A DNA stretch of 64,000 bases from positions 7,209,915 to 7,273,914 of the forward strand of contig NC_049561.1 of the NCBI RefSeq assembly GCF_013368755.1. The letters are read 5' to 3'. This stretch comes from Talaromyces rugulosus (taxonomy: Eukaryota > Ascomycota > Eurotiomycetes > Eurotiales > Trichocomaceae). Within the stretch, counting starts at the first letter, position 1. The number at the start of each line of letters is the position of its first letter. A program made the translations under genes and the position numbers. The notes beneath the pieces are model-generated. The model was not told the DNA's origin. It saw only the letters and a list, made by a program, of their open reading frames with translations, and ran no database searches. Below, piece after piece: positions 1 through 8,977 of this stretch.

Positions 1-659
1 GGAATAACATATACTTCTTTTTTAATGGACGCCATTTTGGTTAGTAGGTGTTCACTTGTAGCAAGATTTTCTAGACATAGAGACCCCTAAATTGAAAAAC
101 TCTTGGTGTTTATTTCTCATCTTGTGCTTCAGGATCATTTTGCGGTCAATTTATATTCTATTTTTTTAAGCTGGATAAGCAGATGTCTGCCTCCGCGGAG
201 CTGGGCAAGCTATTCTATATGGAAGCGCCAGTACTTGTGTTTAATTATTTATCAGCCATCTGACATCACTTATCGGGAGTCAAGTTAACATTTGTCATTT
301 AAATCCTCCACTAGATTATAAATCATCGCTTTCGGAATGACATGCACGGAGCTGGTAGGGAGGCTATTCTTCCGCCTGTATTAACAGCCGTCTGCCATAG
401 TCTATCAAGAGTCAAATTAGAAATACGCCTGATAGTAGATCCTTCTATACCTATGTATATTATACGGCATCGCATTTGGAATGGGTTCCACGGAACTACA
501 TGTAAATATCTTCTGTCTGATCTTGGCAAGCCTTTTGTCTACATCATATAAATTTAGCCAGCCCCCGGTCAGATTTTCAGATTACAGGTTCCGTCAATAA
601 GTGTCTAACTTGCTTCTTCCTTTTTTATTCGACCTAAATTCTCGAAATATATTTCGAAA
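1..659. other. Left edge, no gene recognised
   Basis: Only short open frames (60-70 codons) occur on either strand and none shows a domain, signal peptide or splice structure that I can recognise. The composition is mildly AT-rich. Confidence 0.4.
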
Positions 660-824
660 ATGAAAGTTGGCATCGTGAACGCAGGCAATATTGGATTGCA
701 TCTGGCTTTTGTGGCTAGCCAAGGCAAAGACGACGTTGTTGCAGTTGAAATGCATAACATTCACCGACTAGACGCAAGAGCGTGTCAGCATGAAAGAGTG
801 GCAGGACCGAGTTGTACGTATTGA
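660..824 (+). pseudogene. N-terminal scrap of a Rossmann-fold dehydrogenase
   Basis: An ATG at 660 opens a 54-codon frame whose first 30 or so residues read like the beta-alpha-beta start of an NAD(P)-binding protein: MKVGIV, then NAGNIG where G.GNIG is usual, then an Ala/Leu-rich helix and a second acidic strand. Similarity stops at about 750, inside the tail of the convergent regulator fragment on the other strand, and the frame ends at 824. A whole dehydrogenase would be 250-350 residues, so this is a remnant cut at a rearrangement junction. The glycine motif is itself degraded (Asn for the first Gly). The exact family (6-phosphogluconate-dehydrogenase-like, ketopantoate-reductase-like or other) cannot be told from this much. 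Confidence 0.35.
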
Positions 825-1272
825 GAAATATTCCGACCATAGCCATGGCTTGCTGTAGTGGAGGTAGGTTCATTGAGCTGATTGTGTGATCGTCGTCCTC
901 ATGGTATTGATCTTCAACGTGCTCTGTTATTGCCATCTCCTTGAGCCCTTGTGTCGTATTTTGCTCCTGGTCTTGATCTCTATTCTGAGCCTGTAACTTT
1001 TATGATTGAGTATCCTTCTTATTTCAACGCCCGAGAATACGTACAAGTTGAGTCTCTAAGCGCTGTACTTCTGCTTGCAGGCTCTGGACCTCGTTCGTCT
1101 CTTTAGTCTCGCTAATACGTTGTGATCTACGTTGTGCTCTCGGTTTTGACTTCCGGCTCAGCGCCGTATGTGTGCAATCCGTCGCATAGTTGATGCAGTT
1201 CGAGCAACGAGGTTTCTGTCCATCGCACTTAATTTTGCGAGTGTAACATAGATCACATGCCTTCCACACCAT
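715..1272 (-). pseudogene. Truncated Zn2Cys6 transcription factor
   Basis: Exon 1 (1272-1045) encodes a binuclear zinc cluster, CDLCYTRKIKCDG..P.CSNC......C, followed by basic residues and a short heptad-like segment (residues about 62-76). A 54-nt intron (1044-991, GTACGT donor, ACAG acceptor) joins in phase 0 to exon 2 (990-715). Exon 2 reads through an acidic linker into the start of the fungal-specific regulatory domain: LPPLQQAMAMVGIFLNTYN, then LPLFHADTLL. The spliced product is 167 residues, against 400-700 for the family, and stops just after the PLFH motif. Its last codons overlap the dehydrogenase scrap on the other strand, so truncation by rearrangement is likely. It could still make a DNA-binding peptide, but I treat it as a broken gene. 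It lies 2.9 kb from the UstYa-type genes and may once have regulated them (inference). Confidence 0.6.
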
Positions 1273-1860
1273 AATTTAGCAATTCGTATTTGGTCGATGT
1301 GTAGACTCGATTATCACTCTACCTTCCTCGATCGATTACTCAATTCCATTGTAGCTCCAATACCTTTTCAACTCGATTTAATTGCTGTCCTTCCTCTAGA
1401 GTCCAATGTTGGTTTGGTAACTAATTTGCAAAACTCCCTCCGCGGGGGCGGACATTACGCATAATCTTGGATTACTAATACACTCAACCCTAACCCTGAA
1501 TTCATCAATATTGTATATAACGTAAGTCAGCTACAGTAATACAGTCTAGTTCCGTGGAATTAATCGTTTAATTGATTACTAATCTCAGAACTTGGTCGCA
1601 TGGTTTGGCGTTGACGTCATCCTTTCGCGACATCTTCATATCAAATACTTGATTAGAGACATGTACTAGGATTCGCGTCTGACTCAGGAGTCGACTATAC
1701 ACATGTATATCACGACCATGGCAAATTAAACCTTTGGGTTTACAGTCTTTTGATACTTCCGCGTTTCGATGAGAGTTCTAGAAACTAGCCTATTTGCTTC
1801 AATTCTTTTATCTTTCTTTCTTATATACCTATAAACTATTACAAGGAGCCAGTCATAAAC
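1273..1860. other. Spacer between regulator fragment and NmrA-like pseudogene
   Basis: No coding sequence is recognised. It would contain the promoters of the two divergent flanking genes when they were whole. Confidence 0.35.
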
Positions 1861-3036
1861 ATGTCGGCCATAGGCAATCAAGGCGGTGGCGTTGTTCGTG
1901 CGCTGCTGGGCTCTGGGTTAACTGGGGGCAACCTATGGCTTATTCGGACCCTGACACGAGACCCAAATTTGGCTAACGCGAAGAACTTGCTAGCTGCCCA
2001 CCAGACCATTGACAACTGTCTCACTCTCGTCACCGGGCACGTGCATGATAAGACTTCTCTCTAAGATGCTTTCGCTGGCGCTTATGGTGTCTTCGCTATA
2101 ATATCTGAATCTTATCCTGGGAGAGTTCTGACGAAGAAAGAAGAGATGCAGTATGAAATTGAAGTGGGCTGTAATATTGTCTTGGCAGCTGAAGAGTGTG
2201 GTATCAAGCATTTTGTTTAAGTAGCTTGCCGGACATGTTCAAGATAATAGGAGGACGTTTTCTTAATATTTACCACATGAATAACAAACATATAATTGAG
2301 CAGAGTGCCAGAGAAAGGCTCAGCGGGTTGACTTGCCTCATTCCGGGTTCGTATCCTTCGGGAAATCCAGCAGTCATGCATGTGTTACTCACAGCAAGCT
2401 CTGTGTATAGGTTTTTCTTATACCCACCTAAGGTGGCCTCAGTATTGCCAACGCCGAGGTAAAGTTGGCTGTAGGCAGTTTAGAAGTTATGCATGAAGGC
2501 TGATTAATTTACTAATCCAATAGCCGATGGAGTCGTTCAGTTCCGTATTCCAATCCCAGGTGGTCAGAGTATGCAATGGACTGACCCGATTCATGACATG
2601 GGCATCTTTGCAGCGAGTGGGTCCATTTGTGCCACCATAAGTAGGATGTGCCCAAACTAGTTTAATGGACAGTGGCTAACTATTTTCCTCTACTTTGGAG
2701 GGGTGTTTAACTTGGGTATCCAAAAAACCCATGGAAAGTCGTATCTTGTCTTAGGCCCTCGGAATCACCGCCGATGACATGGCCAAGACGTTTACACGGG
2801 TAACGGGCGAGGCAGCAGTTCACGAGCCGATTTCTGCCGAGGAATTTGCGGAGTTGGCGGTCCCATTTGTTGGGCCAGCTTTCAAGGAAGACGCCAAGGA
2901 AATGATGGAATGGGCCGCTGTGATGCCGGCGGACAAGATTTGCTACAGCGCCTTTGATGCCGATCAGGATCATTCTGTACAGAATCTAGGCCTGTCAGCA
3001 ACTTCCTTTAAGAGCTGGCTCTATCGTACTAGCTAG
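1861..3036 (+). pseudogene. NmrA-like NAD(P)-binding protein, frameshifted
   Basis: NmrA-family proteins are atypical short-chain dehydrogenase-like proteins acting as redox sensors or as NAD(P)H oxidoreductases. Pieces of one such protein lie in order here. GNQGGGVVRALL (1870s) is the nucleotide-binding loop. WLIRTLTRDP follows, then an in-frame TAA at 2062-2064. After it come DAFAGAYGVFAI and the segment ending CGIKHFV with a TAA at 2217-2219. A frame change leads to SSLPDMFKIIGGRFLNIYHM..K..IE (2220-2330), then PIPGGQSMQWTDPIHDMGIFA (about 2556-2618), YLVLGPR (about 2735), another frame change, and ITADDMAKTF to the C-terminus at 3036. At least two stops and two frame shifts break the gene. 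The order is complete, so this is decay in place and not a fragment. The start chosen is the ATG at 1861. Confidence 0.85.
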
Positions 3037-4156
3037 ATGGGGCCGACGTGAAAATATGAAAAAAAGATGACGAAATTTGGCGGGTCAAGTGAAAATGTGC
3101 ATAAGATACGAGCTATATTATAAGCCAAAAAAAAAAAAGACATCTAGGCACAACTATCAACTTGGCAGGCCGATATATCCACCCTATGTGTGAAGGTAAG
3201 GTTCGAAGAGCGTGATTATATAGTAGTAGTAGTAGTAGTAGTCCTACTACTAATATTATTATTATAATATTATAAATTTATTTATTTAATTTAATTTAAC
3301 AAGACTAACTTACTATATTTTTATATTATAAAATATAAATAAATAATATAAGTAGTGCAGTAAGAAACCACTGCATTGGACCCTCGGAAGGGTAGTTTCC
3401 CCGGCCACCGAGAACCGAGGTTTTACGTATGTACGCAGCAGACAGCAGACGACAGAGACAGAGAAGTGAAGACTTCTAGTGAATTGAATTGAGATTAAGA
3501 CTATTGCTTGAGGTTCTGTATGCATTCTGCCTGTTGCAAGTAAGTATCAGTTCGACAAACACCCTGCCACTGCTCACACTGGCCCATTCCACGGGGCGGT
3601 CATATCTTCCACCACTGTAGTTAATCAAAATAGAAAGATAATATTTAAAATTGTATTATAATTAATAAAAATAATAATTTGTAATATTATATTGTTAAAA
3701 TTTTAAATATAAAAAAAGAAAAAGAAAAATTCTACATAAAAATATTTTATATAGATAAATAATAAAATGTGGTATATAATCGTGCCACCTGCGCATCCAC
3801 CGCTCCCGCTTACATGCTAAGCTCTAGGCTTAGCCCCACTGCCTTAGGCATCCACCTTCCGACCTGCCGACCATCACACACCACTAGAAACAGCGCTGTA
3901 GGCATCATAAGCATCATAAGCATCATAAGCATCATAAGCATCATAAGCATCATAAGCAATGATTGCTGAAGGACCCGTTGTGACAACCGGCAAAAATAAG
4001 AACTAATGGTGTTGTATTGGCCTGTTAGTTAGAATTTGGGTAAGTATTCAAATGTTGCTTTCGGCGGACATTCTAGTAATGGACTCGGTGCAATATATGT
4101 AGGTTGGAGCCGCTTATATTTTGTCAACAATTCCAAGATCGGCGTGGTGTTCGCTG
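3037..4156. other. AT-rich spacer with microsatellites
   Basis: No gene is recognised. A run of tag/tac triplets lies at about 3221-3248 and is followed by long A/T stretches (3250-3330, 3630-3765). The interval separates the NmrA relic from the end of the UstYa-type gene. Confidence 0.5.
3897..3957 (+). repeat. 9-bp tandem repeat (gcatcataa)
   Basis: Six to seven head-to-tail copies of a gcatcataa unit. They create an open frame of repeated Ile-Ile-Ser, which I attribute to the repeat and not to a gene. Confidence 0.9.
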
Positions 4157-5286
4157 CTATTGTACGGGTTTCCTTTTCGGCGACTTAGTATCATGTTGTG
4201 GCTTTGAAGATGTGCAAAAATCCCTACCATATATCGGATGCCTGAGGAGATCATGCTCGAAGGGATCAAATGACCGCTGTCCCATCCAATTCTCAAGAGG
4301 CTCCCACTTGACACATTTGTGCTTCCCGTGATCTCTTGCGACCGGATAGGGATGGCTGGTGTCCGATGTTAGCGCAAAAACAAACATATATATATATATA
4401 CATATATAGTAATTGTATAACCTACCTATTCGACCAATATAATGGTATGAGAGTGGTATCCAGGTTGCACTGGACATACTGCCTTAACCAGTCGAGACAA
4501 TGCTCTATAGTCAGGTCAGCAAGAAGCGACATTTTCTGAGAATCTCTCTTGACTCACCTGTATGATGTTTTAGTAGTCGGAAATCATTGTCGGATAAATC
4601 TTTGTAATAATGATCTTGATGCATATAATGATGTAATCTTTCCACACAGTGCAGACCGTGGTAAACCGCAACCGTACCGAAGTATCCAGACCCATCAGAA
4701 AGCATGACCAAGTCGTCATTTCCTGAAAATTGGCCGAGCTCATCTGGTTGTATCTTTACGTTTTGATCTATGGCCACGTTCTATTAGTCCATTTGTGTTC
4801 AAATACGATGTGATCTGACATACACTGCAGCAGACTTTCCCACGCAATGTCGAGCTCAGCTCTCGGCTCACCGTTGAATGCTGTCGGCTTGTCCGGATTC
4901 ATCGTTCCATCGGAAAGAAATATTGCGCTGAGTTCGAATGGACGCTCTTCATATCCAATTATATCCCGTACTGGAGCTTTCGAGAGATCTCCGCTGTTAG
5001 TAAACCCTACGCAGCACAAACCTCATGGGTGCTTACAGGACGCATATTGAGGGCCATGGGAATATCTTGAGGCTATCCAGTTTGTGTATTCAACGCAGAT
5101 GACCACATTGAGAGCAATTAAGAGGGCATGGGCAGTTGTCGCATAGATTCGAGTTTTCTGTTGTCGACTGCGTCGGTGGGCTTGTGTGTGGCTCTCGACT
5201 AGAGGATCAGATACCGAACCGTTGATGGATTCACAGTCGTTTGTGTCAGGCAACTCTCCCATATCTAGAGAGGTATACTTTGCCAT
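4157..5286 (-). CDS. UstYa-family (DUF3328) oxidase-like protein, 5 exons
   Basis: UstYa-type proteins carry two HxxHC motifs. They catalyse oxidative steps, including macrocyclisation, in ribosomal cyclic-peptide (dikaritin) pathways, and also act in other fungal pathways. I place exons at about 5286-5037, 4988-4824, 4767-4558, 4504-4426 and 4355-4157, all in compatible phases (about 300 aa, family-typical). Seen: an N-terminal cytosolic part with acidic residues; a membrane segment at about residues 53-70 (ALLIALNVVICVEY); the entry motif PVRDIIGYEERPF; FNGEPRAELDIAWESLLQ; the first motif YHGLHC in exon 3; the second, HTEHCLDWLRQYVQC, created only by splicing exon 3 to exon 4; and the C-terminal HPYPVARDHGKHKCVKW. 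Introns 2-4 have strong donors (GTATGT, GTGAGT, GTAGGT). The first acceptor is uncertain (GGAG near 4989 or AAAG near 4978). I start at the ATG at 5286 because the 38 residues upstream are low-complexity. No break is seen. It is divergent from the next gene. Confidence 0.85.
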
Positions 5287-5838
5287 CGATGGCAACTTTG
5301 GTCCTGAGAACGAAAATGAGAACTGTATTCGAGGTAGTATAGACTGTATTCGAGGTAGTATAGAGAAGAATGGAAGTTGAGAAGGATCAAACGGCCACAT
5401 CTTGCGAAACGTGGAGAGGATTAACTGAATACAGTGCCATCCACATATTGGGTGTAATCAATATTAACGAAGAAAATAGTAATTTCCTTACGGAGCAATG
5501 ATAATAACAATAAGCATTATGATCTGTTGATGGTGATGTCCCATATTATTGCTTATCTTGCACATGAAATTTCCGTAAGCGCTTACAGAGTAAGTATTTC
5601 TATCGCTTTGACCTGTCAAGCCCAATGCAGTCAGCCCATTCTTTTAGTCTCATTGGGGGAAAAGATCTCTTTGGAGATCAGAAGTATTATGATTTGCATC
5701 CCTGTCAACGCTTAATATGTGTGTTTCTTCCAACAGAGAAGAACAAAGTAGGCTTTCCAGTAATTTCACCATTGACCTACGAAAACCGACCCCTTTCAAG
5801 TAAATTTGACCTCAGATTTATTGCATATCGCAGCCAAA
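5287..5838. promoter_or_regulatory. Shared divergent promoter of the two UstYa-type genes
   Basis: The two HxxHC-protein genes start 553 bp apart in opposite directions with nothing coding between them. A bidirectional promoter would let them be co-regulated, as is usual inside a biosynthetic cluster (inference). A short imperfect duplication, gactgtattcgaggtagtat-like, lies at about 5322-5362. Confidence 0.5.
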
Positions 5839-6537
5839 ATGGATTTGTCTACAATCCCCTTCTTGGCCAAGGGCCAGGAGAGCACGGATGAGGAGGAAAT
5901 GCCCTATGAAGAAACGGCCACGCAGTCGCCTGCCTGTTTTACCAAACAGCGCCGGAAGCCATGTATATACTTTACAGCCCTAATGTTTATCGTCGTTCTC
6001 GTACTGTTCGGAGTCATATCTATCTTACGCCCCAACTCTGCCGCACCCGATGTCTACAGACCAGAGACTCTCGGGGCCCTTAATATATGCGATTGCGGTT
6101 CCGCGGTCCACGAAGCACTCTCCAGAAACTGCGTATATGACACGCTCGCCACCGCATGGCTGCCCCCGCACTGTCGAGACGATGAGCTTACTGCGGAATT
6201 CAAGCGTTCAGGTCCTGGAGCAGACGGTTCCTGGCCTTATTTTGCCGACCCGGAGGGGAAGATCCCTGTGAACAAGTCTCACATTGCTGCACTTGGTGAA
6301 ACGAATGGGATGTTTTGGGCAATGAGAGAGTGGCATGTTGCGCATTGCCTCTTTTACTGGCAAAAGTACATACGTATGAGAGACACGGGAGTAGTGATGG
6401 AGCGGAGGTTTGACCAAATTGCGCATGTGAAGCATTGTGGACGTTTGGCGATGCATGAGCACAATCATTCAATGTTAATCGAGGTCAATGTGGTGATGAA
6501 TTCGGATATCGATCATGGCGATGAGCCCGGTCCCTGA
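5839..6537 (+). CDS. Second UstYa-like HxxHC protein, single exon
   Basis: A 232-residue frame from the ATG at 5839, preferred over the ATG at 5806 because of its context (aaaATGG). Order: an acidic N-terminus; a basic stretch QRRKPC; a membrane segment (FIVVLVLFGVISIL, about residues 48-62); a Cys-containing segment NICDCG; a conserved region AWLPPHCRDDELTAEF; a SGPGADGSWPYFAD loop; the first motif WHVAHCLFYWQK; and, about 30 residues on, the second motif HVKHC. This is the single-exon sister family that often accompanies UstYa genes. Two HxxHC motifs downstream of one membrane anchor suggest an enzyme facing the secretory lumen, where a precursor with a signal peptide would pass. It lies between the first UstYa-type gene and the repeat-containing precursor. 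Its exact reaction cannot be read from the sequence. Confidence 0.8.
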   Translation: MDLSTIPFLAKGQESTDEEEMPYEETATQSPACFTKQRRKPCIYFTALMFIVVLVLFGVISILRPNSAAPDVYRPETLGALNICDCGSAVHEALSRNCVYDTLATAWLPPHCRDDELTAEFKRSGPGADGSWPYFADPEGKIPVNKSHIAALGETNGMFWAMREWHVAHCLFYWQKYIRMRDTGVVMERRFDQIAHVKHCGRLAMHEHNHSMLIEVNVVMNSDIDHGDEPGP

Positions 6538-7513
6538 TTTGAAAAGAGACAACGGGGGCCTATTTTGCTGATTGACCACTATGGTCAATATTTAGCCATG
6601 TCTGTTCTCAATCATTAATTACGTGTAAGCTTCTAACAATCTACGGAGCGTAATATGTATAAAGTTGGAAATAGAAATACAATTGGACTGTGTACTATGG
6701 CCCTGGCACAGAAGTGCTATACCAGCAAAGCACAGAAAAGAAGAACGGAGCTCTTTTTCTTAATCTCACAATACGACTCGTTAGTACTGAAAAAGCTTTA
6801 TTTATTAACGTATTTTACTACTGAACGGGTCAGACTCTTGAATGGGACACTCCTCCAATTTCATACTCACTCATATTACTTACTCTTTATCTACAAATGC
6901 AACCGTTGGCGACTAATAAACATAAGCACTAGGCTGAATATGTTGACTGTCGGAGAGTAAGCGCAAAGATAAGTAAGGACTACTAATAACTTGTAATCAT
7001 AGGTTCGGAATCGGTCTGATTATTATGGTTTTCAAAAGCATGCAACATAAGCACTTTAACCATCTCCGTTGGGGAACGGTTAAGACAGTGGTAGGAACAG
7101 TACTTGACTGGGAAGCCTTGTGAAAAGCTCAATATACAGAATAAACATGGGTTTGTTATGGGTGGGTACTATCGACTATTATAATCAGTCTGAAAATATC
7201 CTAAGTGGAAGACCATGTAAGCTAGAATCTAGTTATATGCCAGCCTATCCTGCAGTAGTCCGAGAATGCAAGTAGTAATCTTAGTCTGACGACCATAATC
7301 AAACAGGTAATCTCTGTCAGAGAATATTCACAATCTAGTAATCAAATTATGCTAATTTTAGTCTAGTGTCCACCTACCTAGCAATCGAGCATGATATAAA
7401 ACCGCATTTAATTCGCATCGATCTGATCATTTCCCCCCTTTCCACAAACACATCACATAAACATCAAAATCTCAATCTCTTCTATTCTTCAAGATTACTT
7501 CAACTCTTGCAAA
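6538..7513. other. Intergenic region upstream of the precursor gene
   Basis: No coding sequence is recognised; a 101-codon frame at 6655-6960 lacks any supporting feature. The last 120 bases hold the likely precursor promoter and a CT/CA-rich leader. Confidence 0.45.
7395..7400 (+). promoter_or_regulatory. TATA box of the precursor gene
   Basis: TATAAA lies 114 bases upstream of the precursor ATG and is followed by a pyrimidine-rich then AC-rich leader (ttcccccctttcc, acacatcacataaacatcaa). That arrangement is typical of strongly expressed genes for secreted proteins in ascomycetes. Confidence 0.5.
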
Positions 7514-7817
7514 ATGCGTCTCAGCCAGACCATCTACCTCGCACCCCTGGTGGCCCTGCTTGCGCAGGGCCTGCCGCTCAGTGGTAAGTAATCAGAATAT
7601 GCTTTACTTGATGAGACTATATTGATCTTGGGGTCCAGATGCTGCCGCCGAGACTGGCATCATCGTGCGAGCTGCCGACGACGAGGCTTGGGCGTTTCAA
7701 ACCGATGGAGCTGCCAAAGTTGAAAGCAAGCGAGCTGCTGACGATGAGGCTTGGGCGTTTCAAACCGATGGAGCGGCCAAAGTTGAAACTGAGCGAGCTG
7801 CTGAAGTCGACGCCTGA
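7514..7817 (+). CDS. Candidate dikaritin-type RiPP precursor, 82 aa, two repeats
   Basis: Exon 1 (7514-7583) encodes a signal peptide: MRLSQ, a hydrophobic core with APLVALLAQG, then a small-residue cleavage region. A 55-nt intron (7584-7638; GTAAGT...CCAG) joins in phase 1 to exon 2 (7639-7817). The spliced product has a 23-residue signal region and a short acidic spacer ending IIVR. Residues 35-55 and 56-76 are near-identical 21-residue repeats, followed by six residues. Each repeat begins AADDE, holds WAFQTDG as the most distinctive block, and ends in a charged segment. Repeat 1 ends SKR (Kex2-type); repeat 2 ends TER. This is how UstA-like precursors are built: signal peptide, core repeats, acidic spacers and Kex2 sites. 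Two UstYa-type genes lie within 3.4 kb. Neither exon looks significant alone, so gene finders could miss it. The core is not one I recognise. Which residues form the mature ring is inference; Trp and Phe two residues apart would suit oxidative cross-linking. Confidence 0.8.
7671..7796 (+). repeat. Two 63-bp direct repeats in the precursor
   Basis: Units are 7671-7733 and 7734-7796. They differ at only a few positions: synonymous third bases in the Ala, Asp and Ala codons, plus two changes in the last codons that turn Ser-Lys-Arg into Thr-Glu-Arg. The amino-acid core is identical in both, so copies are either recent or held alike by selection or conversion. Confidence 0.95.
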
Positions 7818-8977
7818 GGTTCGACAGCGGCAAGTAAAGAAGGTCGGTCGATCTTTACGAAGTGAGATGACAATCTTGAGCTTTGTAGCTATTGGGATGA
7901 TCAGTTAATCGATTGATCATCTCATGAGATAGACCGTGGCACGACACATTGAATCACAGCAGCGATTTCCAGTATCTACTTGGATATAGTAGTAGTAGTC
8001 AATCAGATTGAGAAAAATATAACGCTTCGTTTATTTTACCAGAGTACGGTATCTACAATTATCCCTACGTATTGCAATCTCTTGTACCTATCCCACTTCT
8101 ACTTCAACGTACCTCTCTTACCGCCAGCCTTGGAACCCTAATGGAGCAAAGTTTTCTTAAAATGTATTTAGGTGTTCTGTAAATTGTACCCTCGAAAGTT
8201 GAAATCCGCGATACACATCAGTGAACTACCAGGATAGACATCGAGAAACTCTCACTCAATCTAGTGCACCGGTTTTGTAAGAAACAAAAGGCCCTGTTCA
8301 ACATCCTTTCCACATACTACAATGACGGGAGAAATAGGAATACAAGGTTGTGAGACGTCTGTTCACCATTTATGGTTGTATCCTCGTTCCGTCAATAGTG
8401 ATTGTACATCTAAATCCAACGTTGAGGAATTGTTTCATATAAAGCCGGTCTCTTCTGATGACTCGGAGGATATCTCAAATGGCTTCATGCTTGATGCAGA
8501 CACCAATAGAAGTGCAAAAGCGAAGAGGCCGCTCACAACGAGAAATGGCAGTCCAACCTACCTCCGGAACTAAACAAGGATGCGACAGTAGTATAACCAT
8601 GCCTTCCAGCAGTGCAGATACGTACTAGTTCAATGAAATTTTAGGTTGGTAAAAAAATTAATATTTTTAATAAATCATATTATTATTTTTACTATTTGGC
8701 ATCTTTCTCTATTTTTTATAATCTTTTAGGGGTAGGGGGGCACTAAGTGTACTAATGACGCTAAATCTCACAAGTATGACAGCGAAGGGGATACATAAAA
8801 TGAGTGTACGCCATCGCGCGGAGCGCGGCGCTGCAAGCTTCCTGTCCAATATACGTGAGGGATGACATCATACGAGGCCAATAAGAATGTCCCAAGTTAT
8901 CAGGGGAATAACATAGCATTCACCAGACTTCCAAGCAGTTGGTCTCATTTCACATCCACTTCAACTTCAACTGCTCA
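7818..8977. other. Spacer, no firm gene
   Basis: An 83-codon frame at 8322-8573 has no recognised domain, no signal peptide and no intron support, so I do not call it. The stretch at 8630-8720 is A/T-rich. Confidence 0.4.

Noticed and set aside
3769..3969. Small ORF ending in repeated Ile-Ile-Ser
   Set aside because: The repeat part is encoded by the 9-bp microsatellite; nothing else supports a gene.
6655..6960. 101-codon ORF between the second HxxHC gene and the precursor
   Set aside because: Composition and lack of motif, intron or signal make chance more likely.
7366..7908. Two unspliced ORFs (7366-7587 and 7639-7908) over the precursor gene
   Set aside because: They are in other frames. 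The spliced frame gives a signal peptide joined in phase to perfect amino-acid repeats, which the unspliced frames do not.
8322..8573. 83-codon ORF with a serine/aspartate-rich middle
   Set aside because: No recognisable family and no splice or promoter support; left uncalled.
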